Assembly: GCA_001898335.1 (NCBI GenBank)
Contig: MKTS01000001.1
Span: 682,001 to 746,000, forward strand
Source of the DNA: Mucilaginibacter sp. 44-25
GTDB lineage: Bacteria; Bacteroidota; Bacteroidia; Sphingobacteriales; Sphingobacteriaceae
DNA length: 64,000 nucleotides
Direction: 5' to 3'
The notes beneath the pieces were generated by a model. It saw nothing but the letters and a program-made list of their open reading frames with translations, was not told the DNA's origin and did no database searches. A program made the position numbers and the translations under genes. Each line of letters starts with the position of its first letter. Position 1 is the first letter of the stretch. This document shows, one piece after another, positions 46,442-55,249 of the stretch.

Positions 46442-48946
46442 TTACTTTTTGAATTTTGACTTTTGAATTTTGACTTGAGCAGCCGCAGGCTGAACCTTCA
46501 GGTCCTTGTTTCTTCTTAAAATCGACATAAAGAAGCCAATAACCATGATAATGGTGCCCGCCCACAGGAAGTTGATGTAAGGGAACTCAACAGCTTTCAT
46601 TACAATGAATTTTCTTTTGCTTTCAGGCTGTTGATATACCATAATTTCAACCTTGCCTTTGTCTGGGATGATCTTTGAAAAACGTAGCTTCAAACCAACT
46701 TCTTCCAGCTTCTTGCCGAAGTCAAATATGTTACGGCCTTTTATGAGGTAAACCGGTTCTGTTTTGTAAGTTTTACCCTGGGTAATTACCTCAAGCTGTG
46801 CGCCAACAGCAACATCTTTATCGCTTAGCGGAATGTCTTTCACCTTAACATCTTTGTTCAGACTTTTCAGTACGATTTTACCATCACGGTATGGGATGGT
46901 ATCGCCAACGGCAACTTGATGAGCAACCGGGGCATCATAGTTTTTATCATCATCAGCCTCGGGGTGGTCGGTATGATTTTCTTCCTGCTTAGGTTCGGCA
47001 CTTATCACGTTGGTCATGGTAATGTGCGTGTACAAGTCGCGGAACAGGTAATGCTTGGTATCCGGAGTTGAAGACATACCACCCTGTGATTGTATCACGT
47101 TTGGCCTAAGTCTGAATTTCTCCGTCACCTTACCATCTTTTACACGCTCATAATCTATGTTGAACAAATGCTGAGCACCTTCAATGGTATCACCTTTAAA
47201 GGTTACATTATACTCGCCCATCTTGATGGGCTGATTAAGGTAAAGCAAAAGATTTTCCTTTGGATTCTCTTCTTTGTACGATTCGGCGATGTGTTCCTCT
47301 CCCTGCTCGTTTATCGATACTACTTTTTTGGTACCTGCGGCTATCAGCGCGCCCACTAAGAGTAAACCAAAACCGATGTGCGAAACCGCAGAACCAGCAA
47401 GTTTGTATTTACCTTTAAATACATCAGACAAAATTTTCCCATTAGCAAAAACGCTGTACAGCGACGCAAACATCACTAACCAGAAAACAAAGCTTAACTT
47501 ATATAAACCCGTAGCGTAAATCACCAGGGCGGCAACCAGCGCGGCAAATATCAGGTAAACGCCAGAAGTGATAAAGAAGCGTGTAATATCAGTCTTTTTA
47601 TATTTAAGGAATTGCGTTACACCGGTTAGCAGCGCTATTACTACAGCGAAAGATCCCTGGAAAACGTTATATTGTTTAATAGCTTCTGTAGGTGGAGCCC
47701 ATTTGGTACCAAATATCAGGTTCCAAACCGGCAGCGAAGTTACTACCACTAATTGCAGGCATGACAGGCACAGGAAAACTGCTCCTACAAACATCCAGAA
47801 CTCGCGGGAATAAGTATCCTCATCCTTTTTTGTAATGGGCATTTCTTTCCACCGGCTTACCAGTAAGTAAACCATGATGATAAAGAATATAGCCATACCG
47901 ATAACCAACTGCCAGAACAAACCCAGGTCGGTAAACGCGTGTACAGATGTTTCGCCCAATACGCCGCTACGCGCCAGGAAAGACGAATACCATTCGATAA
48001 CAAAAGCCAGTAAGGTTAAAAACGCAGCAGTAAAATACGAATGACCACTATTCTTGAATACGATAAGCACGTGTACTGCAGCCACCATGATCAACCATGG
48101 AAATATCGACGCATTCTCTACAGGGTCCCAAGCCCAAAAGCCATCAAAATTTAATGACTCATAAGCCCAAAACGAACCCATAATGATACCTGTACCCAAT
48201 ATCATACAAGCAAATAACGCGTATGGTATAGCCGCCGGAACCCATTCCTTAAAGCGTTTTTGCCACAAGCCAGCAACAGCAAATGCAAACGGCACTACCA
48301 GTGATGCCACACCCAGGAACAATACCGGCGGGTGGATGATCATCCAGTAATTTTGCAGCGAAGGATTCATGCCCTTGCCGTCTTTTATAAAATCCAGATA
48401 GTTTGGGCTTTTAAAGATAGGTGCTTCCGCCATGGCATCACGTAATAACAAAAATGGGGAGCTGCCAATATGCGCGCTGCCTATTTGCAGCCCTAATATC
48501 ATAGTGCCTAAAACCGCTTGCGATAGCGCCATAATAGCCATGGTAGGCTTTTCCCAGCTTTTTGCCCGCCATATCAGCACGTTACCTAAAACAGCACCCC
48601 AAAACATCCATAGCAAAAAGCCACCTTCCTGCCCATTCCAGAAACCAGAAATAAGGTAGTAGGTAGGTAAAGTTTTAGAGGTGTATGACCATGCGTAGTG
48701 ATACTCGAAATAATGGTTGTACAGGATGTAAAACAAACATACACCCATACCAATGATAGATACGGTGTTTAACCAGTAACCTATCCGGCCCATACGCAAC
48801 CACGAATTATCGCTGTTTGCAGCAGTTTCAGTAGTGGCGAAATAGTAACAGATGAAAGAAAAAAGTGCAGAACCGAATGCAAGTACTATAAAAAACTGGC
48901 CTAAACTACCCGGAAAAAGGTGTTCGCCCTGATAAGCTATCTCCAT
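46442..48946 (-). CDS. Cytochrome c biogenesis protein CcsA/CcmF (heme lyase)
   Basis: An 834-residue protein of the CcmF/NrfE family. About 14 membrane helices in the first 530 residues hold the tryptophan-rich WWD motif (FDGFWAWDPVENASIFPWL) that handles heme, with conserved His residues before and after. A large outside domain follows (about 535-795), then a last helix (about 798-818). It delivers heme to apocytochrome c. The final 11 codons are written by a tandem 14-base repeat (46445-46476), so the tail QVKIQKSKFKK is probably not ancestral. It is 10 bases from ccmE, so cotranscribed with it. Confidence 0.92.
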   Translation of the reverse strand: MEIAYQGEHLFPGSLGQFFIVLAFGSALFSFICYYFATTETAANSDNSWLRMGRIGYWLNTVSIIGMGVCLFYILYNHYFEYHYAWSYTSKTLPTYYLISGFWNGQEGGFLLWMFWGAVLGNVLIWRAKSWEKPTMAIMALSQAVLGTMILGLQIGSAHIGSSPFLLLRDAMAEAPIFKSPNYLDFIKDGKGMNPSLQNYWMIIHPPVLFLGVASLVVPFAFAVAGLWQKRFKEWVPAAIPYALFACMILGTGIIMGSFWAYESLNFDGFWAWDPVENASIFPWLIMVAAVHVLIVFKNSGHSYFTAAFLTLLAFVIEWYSSFLARSGVLGETSVHAFTDLGLFWQLVIGMAIFFIIMVYLLVSRWKEMPITKKDEDTYSREFWMFVGAVFLCLSCLQLVVVTSLPVWNLIFGTKWAPPTEAIKQYNVFQGSFAVVIALLTGVTQFLKYKKTDITRFFITSGVYLIFAALVAALVIYATGLYKLSFVFWLVMFASLYSVFANGKILSDVFKGKYKLAGSAVSHIGFGLLLVGALIAAGTKKVVSINEQGEEHIAESYKEENPKENLLLYLNQPIKMGEYNVTFKGDTIEGAQHLFNIDYERVKDGKVTEKFRLRPNVIQSQGGMSSTPDTKHYLFRDLYTHITMTNVISAEPKQEENHTDHPEADDDKNYDAPVAHQVAVGDTIPYRDGKIVLKSLNKDVKVKDIPLSDKDVAVGAQLEVITQGKTYKTEPVYLIKGRNIFDFGKKLEEVGLKLRFSKIIPDKGKVEIMVYQQPESKRKFIVMKAVEFPYINFLWAGTIIMVIGFFMSILRRNKDLKVQPAAAQVKIQKSKFKK
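46445..46476 (-). repeat. 14-base tandem repeat forming the ccsA/ccmF C-terminal codons
   Basis: On the minus strand GTCAAAATTCAAAA occurs twice in tandem and then runs into the stop codon. The repeat resembles simple intergenic words and encodes the basic tail VKIQKSKFKK. Confidence 0.8.
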
Positions 48947-48956
48947 TAAAAACTAT

Positions 48957-49367
48957 TTATATGCTGGCGCTTTGCGTTTTAGACTCAGCAACGTTCAATT
49001 TATCGTCGGTATATTTAGAAGGGCATTTCATGAGGATCTTTGATGCATGAAATTCTTTTCCTTTCATAGAGCCGGTTAACACAATTTGCTCCGAACGCTC
49101 AAAATCCTGTGGTTTGGTGCCATCAAATACTACTTTACATTCTTCACCCTTATTATCCTTCATGTAAAAAGAAAAATAGTTGGCATCCTTAGTGGCATCA
49201 TAATACAAAGGTTTGGTTTTGTTAAGATGACCAACCACATGTAGTTCAGCATCAGCTTTACGGGCATCATTAAAAGAGCCGTAAGTACTTGTATTTGAAT
49301 AGGTGCTTATGATAACAGCTATTGCAATGGCAATAGTTACTATCCCGAAGATTGCGCTTTTTTTCAT
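48957..49367 (-). CDS. ccmE: Cytochrome c maturation protein CcmE (CxxxY type)
   Basis: A 136-residue CcmE: one N-terminal helix (about 5-22) and an OB-fold domain outside. The usual heme-binding His of HxxxY is replaced by Cys: C115-P-S-K-Y119 (ILMKCPSKYTDD). CcmE proteins with CxxxY are known from Desulfovibrio and archaea and bind heme through cysteine. It carries heme to CcmF, whose gene follows at 10 bases. The 5' region has a hairpin AACTGC (49377-49382)/GCAGTT (49388-49393) and a TATTTTTG -7-like box. Confidence 0.92.
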   Translation of the reverse strand: MKKSAIFGIVTIAIAIAVIISTYSNTSTYGSFNDARKADAELHVVGHLNKTKPLYYDATKDANYFSFYMKDNKGEECKVVFDGTKPQDFERSEQIVLTGSMKGKEFHASKILMKCPSKYTDDKLNVAESKTQSASI

Positions 49368-49396
49368 TGTTTATACAACTGCACAAAGCAGTTTTA

Positions 49397-49404
49397 CAAA
49401 AATA
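49397..49404 (-). promoter_or_regulatory. Candidate -7 element for ccmE-ccsA
   Basis: Reads TATTTTTG on the minus strand, about 30 bases before ccmE. No clear -33 element. Confidence 0.4.
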
Positions 49405-49556
49405 CAAAACACAAAGCTAATAATGTTTATTACAAGGGATATTGCTTATTTAGAATTGTTATTGATTAGAGAGTGGTGAGTAAAAATACACTTTAGAATA
49501 GCTTGTTTCAATTATTTTCAAACAATCACTAATTACAATTCATTAAATTGGTGTTG

Positions 49557-49638
49557 GCTGCGGCCTGGGCTTTCTGTTCATACGCCTGCAGGCCTTAGCC
49601 GCGGGGCCGGTATCCACTGCAATCCCTAACAAGGGATT
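49557..49638 (-). ncRNA. Flavo-1-like structured intergenic element
   Basis: On the minus strand: AATCCC (49637-49632) / GGGATT (49625-49620) hairpin, then GCAGTGGATACC, a GC-rich variable arm (GGCCCCGCGGC and CCTGCAGG), then GTATGAACAGAAAGCCC and a closing GGCCGCAGCC. From memory this fits the Flavo-1 RNA motif (GAT-GNAG-GGAT-CC ... AGCGGANAGC) or a close Sphingobacteriaceae relative found in many intergenic regions. It fills most of the 330-base gene-free stretch 49368-49697, upstream of ccmE. Confidence 0.5.
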
Positions 49639-49697
49639 AAGTATAAGAATTTTCAGAATTTAATAGTAAACAGGAAAGCATGATTAAGCAAGTGCTA

Positions 49698-50414
49698 TTA
49701 AATAAATAGTTTATAATTTTTAGTCCAGTAAGCTTTTATAAACCCCCATTTGTAATCCTTATAATAATAGATGGATTTAATGTTTAGTTGCCTTATCTTA
49801 GCCTTTTTTCCGTTTACGATTTTATAAATGTAAACACCGTTTTTGATGTTTCTGTCCCCGCATTCGTATCCTTCAATAGTTCCGAGTCTTACACATTTGA
49901 AATTCTTGATGTAGAACAAATCACTTGTCCAGTCCATATCTGCACATCCACTGCGATGATATGAGTAATAACATAGTGTAGTCCCTAATTTGTGCGTATC
50001 AGGATATTCATCAAATCCTTTAACCTTCTTGAATGACTTTTTATACTTATCATATAACAACACGTTCTCAATTCCTGGCACATTCGTGAAGTAAGTTATT
50101 TTGATGTCTTTATAGCCATCTTTGTTTAAGTCTTCAAAAAAAGCATCTGCTACTTCTTCATTAACTTCTTTAAAAATCAGATTCCCTTTTGTATCTTTTA
50201 CAGTTAAAATTCCTTCAGTGTTTACTCTTGCAATAAAGCGCCTACCGTCAACTAAACCTATTTTGATAAACCTTGTGGAGTCCGTTCGGATGGTAGAATC
50301 ATCTACACAAGATAGTTGCTTAATTACAGGTATTGCAACAACCTTTTCTATCATTAGTGTACAACAGACAAGTACAACGTTAAATAAAATAGATACTATT
50401 TTTTCATACTTCAT
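49698..50414 (-). CDS. Unknown exported protein with a Ca-binding-like loop
   Basis: A 238-residue protein with a signal peptide or N-terminal anchor (about 8-28). It contains FFEDLNKDGYKDIKITY (about 92-108), the D-x-N-x-D-G-x-x-D loop seen in FG-GAP/VCBS-like and EF-like calcium sites, and six cysteines that could form disulfides. I do not recognise the family. It looks more AT-rich than its neighbours and sits alone between gdhA (ended by a terminator) and the ccmE-ccsA pair, so it may be an acquired gene. Confidence 0.65.
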   Translation of the reverse strand: MKYEKIVSILFNVVLVCCTLMIEKVVAIPVIKQLSCVDDSTIRTDSTRFIKIGLVDGRRFIARVNTEGILTVKDTKGNLIFKEVNEEVADAFFEDLNKDGYKDIKITYFTNVPGIENVLLYDKYKKSFKKVKGFDEYPDTHKLGTTLCYYSYHRSGCADMDWTSDLFYIKNFKCVRLGTIEGYECGDRNIKNGVYIYKIVNGKKAKIRQLNIKSIYYYKDYKWGFIKAYWTKNYKLFI

Positions 50415-50451
50415 AAAGGACTAATTTAACAAAACGTTTAAATACAAAAAA

Positions 50452-50471
50452 AAGCGGCATCTCTGCCGCTT
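50452..50471 (-). terminator. Rho-independent terminator of gdhA
   Basis: AAGCGGCA (50452-50459) / TGCCGCTT (50464-50471) with a 4-base loop; on the minus strand it is followed by TTTTTTTT. It separates gdhA from the unknown exported gene. The 30 bases to its right carry a CTAATCTCC / CTAATCTCT word repeat. Confidence 0.88.
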
Positions 50472-50524
50472 CTTATATTTAAAAGAGAACCTAATCTCCA
50501 ATCCCTAATCTCTGTAACAATAAA

Positions 50525-51961
50525 TCACGGCCACACACCAAGGTTTTGGTACGAAACGGCTATCTTGTTAATAGCGCCAACCATAGCTGCATTACGCAGG
50601 GTACCAATGGCAGGGTTACTTTTGTATATCTCACGAATCTCGTGGTATGAGCGGATCATGGTATCTTCCAAACCTGAATTTACCAGTTCCAACTCTGATG
50701 CACCTTTAACAATGGTAGCGCGTTGGATAGGTGTTAAAGCGATGCCGGTGATACCTTCAACCATGTTTACCAGGTTAAGGTTGGAGTTTTCCTCAAAACG
50801 GCGGTTCATGCGACCAAACGCTACGTGGCTCAGGTTTTTCAACCACTCAAAATACGATACGGTTACACCACCAGCGTTAGCATACATATCCGGGATGATC
50901 ATACCTCCATTTTGGTAAAATATCGCTTCAGCTTCCGGTGAAGTTGGTCCGTTTGCACCCTCGGCAATAATTTTTGCTTTAATGTTGCGGATGTTTGCCT
51001 CAGTTATCTGGTTCTCTAAAGCAGCCGGTACAAGAATATCACATGGCTGCTCTAAGCCTTCCATGGTGTTTTTAAACTCTTGTTTTGCACCTGCGTAACC
51101 TAAAATAGAACCGGTTGATTTGCGGTGCTGGAACACAGCTTCAACATCTAAACCGTCCTCGTTGTAAACGGCACCTTCAAACTCGCAGATACCCACTATA
51201 AGTGCACCAAATTCTGACAAGAAATTAGCTGAGTAATAACCCACGTTACCTAAACCTTGTACGATGATCTTTTTACCTGATAAACCGGTTGTTAAACCCA
51301 GTTTATCCATGTCCTCGGCAACGCTTACACACTCGCGAACGGCAATGGCCACGCCACGGCCGGTAGCTTCTCTCCTGCCGGCTATACCGTGTAATGCAAT
51401 TGGCTTACCGGTTACGGCACCAAGCGCATCCAGCTGACCAGGGTTCATGGTTGCATAAGTATCGGCAATCCAGCTCATCTCGCGCTCGCCTGATCCGTAA
51501 TCCGGTGCAGGTACGTCAATGCTGGGGCCAATAAAGTTTTTCTTAATTAATTCCACTGTGTAACGGCGGGTAATGTTTTCTAACTCGCCAACAGTGTAAT
51601 TTTTAGGGTTAATTTTGATACCGCCTTTAGCGCCGCCAAAAGGTACGTTAACGATGGCACACTTGTAGGTCATTAAAGCTGCAAGGGCCATTACTTCGTC
51701 TTCGTTCACCATTTCGCTGTAGCGGATACCACCTTTAGTTGGTGACTGGTGGTGAGAGTGCTCAACGCGCCATGCGTCTATAACTTCAAAGCCATTGCCT
51801 TTACGTATTGGGAAGCGGAAGCGATAAACGCTGTTACATGATTTGATCTGGTCTAATAAACCGGCATCGTGCTTGGTGAATTGCGCTGCGTGATCGAAGT
51901 TTTTACAAACGTCGCCAAAGAAATGCGTTTCCTGGTTCGCAGTCGGGTTATTCGTACTCAT
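50525..51961 (-). CDS. gdhA: Glu/Leu/Phe/Val dehydrogenase (glutamate dehydrogenase)
   Basis: A 478-residue amino acid dehydrogenase: N-terminal part with [25 protein letters not shown] in pieces, the catalytic [13 protein letters not shown], and the C-terminal Rossmann domain with [15 protein letters not shown] and [15 protein letters not shown]. The GANGP form and length favour glutamate as substrate. It links 2-oxoglutarate and ammonia to glutamate. It is embedded in the ccm locus, 159 bases after ccmD, with its own terminator. Why it sits among heme genes is unknown; glutamate is the heme precursor in C5-pathway organisms, a possible but unproved link. Confidence 0.92.
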   Translation of the reverse strand: MSTNNPTANQETHFFGDVCKNFDHAAQFTKHDAGLLDQIKSCNSVYRFRFPIRKGNGFEVIDAWRVEHSHHQSPTKGGIRYSEMVNEDEVMALAALMTYKCAIVNVPFGGAKGGIKINPKNYTVGELENITRRYTVELIKKNFIGPSIDVPAPDYGSGEREMSWIADTYATMNPGQLDALGAVTGKPIALHGIAGRREATGRGVAIAVRECVSVAEDMDKLGLTTGLSGKKIIVQGLGNVGYYSANFLSEFGALIVGICEFEGAVYNEDGLDVEAVFQHRKSTGSILGYAGAKQEFKNTMEGLEQPCDILVPAALENQITEANIRNIKAKIIAEGANGPTSPEAEAIFYQNGGMIIPDMYANAGGVTVSYFEWLKNLSHVAFGRMNRRFEENSNLNLVNMVEGITGIALTPIQRATIVKGASELELVNSGLEDTMIRSYHEIREIYKSNPAIGTLRNAAMVGAINKIAVSYQNLGVWP

Positions 51962-52120
51962 ATTTAGATTTTTGGTGTAGTTATTAATTTCTTAAAAAAG
52001 TGCTCAAATTTGGTGCTTTTTTTACCAATATCGCAACTATAAAAAAGATGGTGTTTGGTTTACACCTTACCAATCGGCAGGCAAAAACATCATTTAAACA
52101 ACGCTACAGGGCTTTTTGAT

Positions 52121-52330
52121 TTAATTTTCTTTTTCAATTTTTTTTAGGCGTCTGTCTATGGTAAACAGGTAAACAGCCAGCCCAACAAATACAATGGCTA
52201 TAGTTGCAACTACTACGTATATCTTGCCGGAGCTGCGTAATATATCAGCCATTTCAACATCTTTTCCGCCTTGAGCATTTACAGTCGCAAAGCTTAACAT
52301 CAGGATTATCAGGGTTAAAAGTTTCTTCAT
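52121..52330 (-). CDS. CcmD family protein
   Basis: A 69-residue small membrane protein: signal-like start (MKKLLTLIILMLSFATVNAQ), then one helix (about 36-57) and a basic C terminus (RRLKKIEKEN). CcmD helps release holo-CcmE from the CcmABC complex. ATG 52330 is chosen: a longer frame overlaps ccmC. It follows ccmC directly with a one-base gap. Confidence 0.85.
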   Translation of the reverse strand: MKKLLTLIILMLSFATVNAQGGKDVEMADILRSSGKIYVVVATIAIVFVGLAVYLFTIDRRLKKIEKEN

Positions 52331-52331
52331 T

Positions 52332-53006
52332 TTAGTTGATGGCGTTCTTTTTGTGTTCAATTAAACGTATACGATAGCGGATGGTGGCTATCCAAACCGC
52401 CATAAGCGACCAGGCAATAAACGCGGGATACAGCACCATACGCATACGGTTATCCATATCCAACTTACCAAATGCGGGGTTACCACCGTTACCTGGGTGT
52501 AATGAGTCCGTCATTCGTGGCAGCACCATGATCAGTACAATCATTATTGGGAAAGCGAAAATGTTATATATAGCCGAAATCTTAGCACGCTTTTGTTCCT
52601 CGTCTATTGAGTTTCGCAGAACCAAGTAAGCGCAGTAAAGTAAAAAAGCAATGGCGGCGCTATTTTGTTTCGGATCATTGCTCCAAAATTCGCCCCATGT
52701 ATATTTTGCCCAAAGCATACCAGTTATCAACCCAAGTACAAAAAAGAAGATGCCTGTATTAGCCGCTTCTACAGCTATCAGATCATGCTCTTCCTTACCT
52801 GTTTGTAAATACTTAATGCTATAAATTACAGATACAGTAAAAACTGTAAACATGGCTATCCACATGGGTACGTGGAAATAAGTATTACGGATGGTTTCAT
52901 GTAGGATTTCTAACCTTGGCACGCCAAGTAGAAAACCAGCGATAAGCGTGTAAAATATAATTACAACAGCCAGCACCTTCCACCAGGTTTTGTATATAAA
53001 CTTCAT
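52332..53006 (-). CDS. ccmC: Heme handling protein CcmC/CcsA
   Basis: A 224-residue membrane protein with six helices and the WWD-type motif in variant form, MLWAKYTWGEFWSNDPKQNS, between helices 3 and 4; His residues in loops (FHVPMW and ...DSLHPGNGG) are heme ligands in the family. It presents heme to CcmE. ATG 53006 gives the start MKFIYKTWWKV; a TTG at 53033 is open but not needed. A TATTTTTG box ends two bases before the ATG, so the transcript could be leaderless. Confidence 0.92.
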   Translation of the reverse strand: MKFIYKTWWKVLAVVIIFYTLIAGFLLGVPRLEILHETIRNTYFHVPMWIAMFTVFTVSVIYSIKYLQTGKEEHDLIAVEAANTGIFFFVLGLITGMLWAKYTWGEFWSNDPKQNSAAIAFLLYCAYLVLRNSIDEEQKRAKISAIYNIFAFPIMIVLIMVLPRMTDSLHPGNGGNPAFGKLDMDNRMRMVLYPAFIAWSLMAVWIATIRYRIRLIEHKKNAIN

Positions 53007-53134
53007 ATCAAAAATATGCGGCAAAGGTAGCAATTAGATACATCCGATTATATGCCCAGCGTCATATTTAGCAATGTTTTACTATGCAAGCATAACGTTT
53101 AATAACTTGTAGCATTTAAGCTTATTTAGTTATT

Positions 53135-53244
53135 AAATCCTAAACTCAAAAAGGAAAATCCTAAATATTAAACGCTAAATCCTAAAGAGAAATATGAAGT
53201 AGCCTACCAATGCGATGCGCTTTAGAATTTGAGTTTTAGGGTTT
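53135..53244. repeat. AATCCTAAA-word array and inverted arm
   Basis: AAATCCTAAACTCAAA (53135-53150), AATCCTAAA (about 53157-53165) and AAATCCTAAA (53176-53185) run in tandem with spacers; the inverse TTTGAGTTTTAGGGTTT lies at 53228-53244 and touches the stop codon of the next gene. Fills the gap between the carboxypeptidase-domain gene and ccmC. Confidence 0.7.
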
Positions 53245-54436
53245 ATTTATCGCTCGGTTCATAATCTACCGGCAACATGTTAGATAGTTTTGATTTTGAC
53301 CATGTCCCTTCATTTAGAGGTGCATTACCTATTACGGTTCCGTTCATATCAAAAACAGCATAGCCACCGTTTAGGGTGAGTACGCTTGCTTCATAGTTAG
53401 GCATGTCCAATGGCCGGTAAAGGTCTTTAAAGTCTACCGTTTCCATTTTTTTAGTATAGGTTACATATAAATAATGTGGAAATGTGATCGCGTATATTCC
53501 CGGCTGCTCTGTAGTTCTTAATACATCTCTTGCAACGAGCGAAGGTTTAACTAAATGCTCCTGATACCACCTGGGCATATTTTCCTTTTGCAACCAGTAC
53601 ATTACCGAATCACGGTTATAGCCGTTAAATTGTTTCAGCTTTCTTTTAATTACTGCTTCCGGGGGGCGATTAGGATCAATGCTTCGCGTAAAGTCATACA
53701 TCACGAAGCCTTCCTCAGTAAGTTTATTTTTATACAACGAGCGATAGAAATGTCGCGAAGACCCGTAATAAGCTTCATCGCGTTTAACTTTCCATTTTAA
53801 TTTCTGTTCGGGTGTGCCTGGCAAATCCTCAAACAAAGCGCGCCCAATGTAACTTATTATACCGCCAATATTATCACTGGTAAAATCTTTTAGTAAAAAT
53901 TTAACCTTATAGCCGAGCGCATAATTCTCCACTTCAAGAAATTCATCTGTGGAAGCTTCCAATGTTTGTGTCCTGCGCGTGTAAGAAAGGTTAAGCACAC
54001 GAGGATTTACCACCTTACACAGTTTGGCATTCTCAGTAATTCCGATAAATTCTTTTTTAAACTGCTCGTAATTCTTTTTCCAGTCGGCGTTGGAAGTGAT
54101 CACCACCTCGCGCATCATCATTACCTTAGGCATTAGGCTAATGCTTAGGTCTAAAGTGTTATTATTTATCTGTACCTTTTGAGTGTATTCCTCGTAACCC
54201 AATATGGAAACCACTAAGTCATACTGCCCAGGTTTTACGCCACGAAGAGAAAAAGTCCCATCGTCGGCAGTAGCAGTACCGTAAGAAGCATTGTTTAAAA
54301 AAACACTGGCTTTAGCAACCGGGGTTGTACCCCCATGCACAGTTACCTTGCCAATGATAACGCCGTTTTGCGCTTTAGTGGCAAAAGGCACCAGCAAACA
54401 ACAGATAAAAGCAAAGCGAAAAATTAATCGCGCCAT
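53243..54436 (-). CDS. Carboxypeptidase-regulatory-like domain protein
   Basis: A 397-residue secreted protein: signal peptide (about 1-22, ending TKAQ), one CarboxypepD_reg-like beta-sandwich (about 25-105: GKVTVHGGTTPVAKASVFLN, GTFSLRGVKPGQYDLVVS in parts) and a large domain of unknown function (about 110-390). Such proteins often act at the outer membrane with or without TonB barrels. It overlaps ccmB by 13 bases, so it is translated with it. A link to cytochrome c maturation is suggested only by position. Confidence 0.82.
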   Translation of the reverse strand: MARLIFRFAFICCLLVPFATKAQNGVIIGKVTVHGGTTPVAKASVFLNNASYGTATADDGTFSLRGVKPGQYDLVVSILGYEEYTQKVQINNNTLDLSISLMPKVMMMREVVITSNADWKKNYEQFKKEFIGITENAKLCKVVNPRVLNLSYTRRTQTLEASTDEFLEVENYALGYKVKFLLKDFTSDNIGGIISYIGRALFEDLPGTPEQKLKWKVKRDEAYYGSSRHFYRSLYKNKLTEEGFVMYDFTRSIDPNRPPEAVIKRKLKQFNGYNRDSVMYWLQKENMPRWYQEHLVKPSLVARDVLRTTEQPGIYAITFPHYLYVTYTKKMETVDFKDLYRPLDMPNYEASVLTLNGGYAVFDMNGTVIGNAPLNEGTWSKSKLSNMLPVDYEPSDK

Positions 54437-55107
54437 AAAAAGGGAAACAATATGAGGGATGACGCAATTACTATAACATTTATTGCCAGCAACGTGCCAA
54501 TATTATTTAAGCTGAGGCTACGATCTATCCCATCCATAGCGGCCTTACTTACTTTTACTAATATTAATATGACAGGTATCACCACCGGGAAACTTAATAT
54601 AGCCATCAGTGTGCCATTATTGCCCGCCTTTGATGCAATGGCCGATATCATAGTAAATACTGTTGAAAAACTCATACTACCCAATAGTACTACCATAAAG
54701 TAATACAAAATATCATCAACTTTATTAGGAAAGAATAGCAGGTAAACTACTAATGCCAGCACGCTAAGCAACGACATTAGCAGTGTGTTGTAAATGGTTT
54801 TAGAAAGAATGATGGCTTGCGGATGAGCAATGGTGTAATAGTATAGTAACCGCGCCTTACTCTCCTGCAAAAAGCTTTTGGCGATGGCGTTAACCGATGC
54901 AAATAGCATAATGATCCAAAATAGGATATTCCACACGATGGGGTACCCTGCGCTTTGCTTAAAACCAGGGTTTAGATTAAAGGAAATATAGCACACAAAA
55001 ACCGTAGACACAATATAAAGCAAGATACCATTGAAGGCGTATTTAGAACGCCACTCCAGGATGATCTCCTTCTTTAACAGCTCGATAGTTTGCCCGGCCA
55101 GTTTCAT
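54424..55107 (-). CDS. ccmB: Heme exporter/ABC permease CcmB
   Basis: A 227-residue CcmB: six helices, start MKLAGQTIELLKKEIILEWRSKYAFNGILLY (parts), and the family FFPNK and SFSTVFTMISAIASKAGNNGTLMAILSFPVVIPVILIL region. It forms the membrane part of the CcmAB ATPase that frees holo-CcmE. CcmA is not in the window. The stop codon lies inside the next gene, which overlaps by 13 bases. Confidence 0.92.
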   Translation of the reverse strand: MKLAGQTIELLKKEIILEWRSKYAFNGILLYIVSTVFVCYISFNLNPGFKQSAGYPIVWNILFWIIMLFASVNAIAKSFLQESKARLLYYYTIAHPQAIILSKTIYNTLLMSLLSVLALVVYLLFFPNKVDDILYYFMVVLLGSMSFSTVFTMISAIASKAGNNGTLMAILSFPVVIPVILILVKVSKAAMDGIDRSLSLNNIGTLLAINVIVIASSLILFPFLWRD

Positions 55108-55129
55108 GCTGCGAATTTAATGTAAAAAT

Positions 55130-55229
55130 GTCGGGAAAGTCAGAAAAGTCCGAAAGTCAAGAAGACTAAAAGATGCCAAGCACTCGACTTTCCGACTCAC
55201 GGACCTCCGTACTCTTCTGACTTCCCGAC
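55130..55229. repeat. Nested inverted repeat of GTC-AGAAAAGTC words
   Basis: GTCGGGAAAGTCAGAAAAGT (55130-55149) faces ACTCTTCTGACTTCCCGAC (55211-55229), inverse apart from a one-base indel and a mismatch. Inside, CCGAAAGTC (55150-55158) faces GACTTTCCG (55186-55194). It fills the divergent gap between ccmB and the SDR gene. REP-like. Confidence 0.8.
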
Positions 55230-55249
55230 TAAAAACTTACCTTAGCAAC

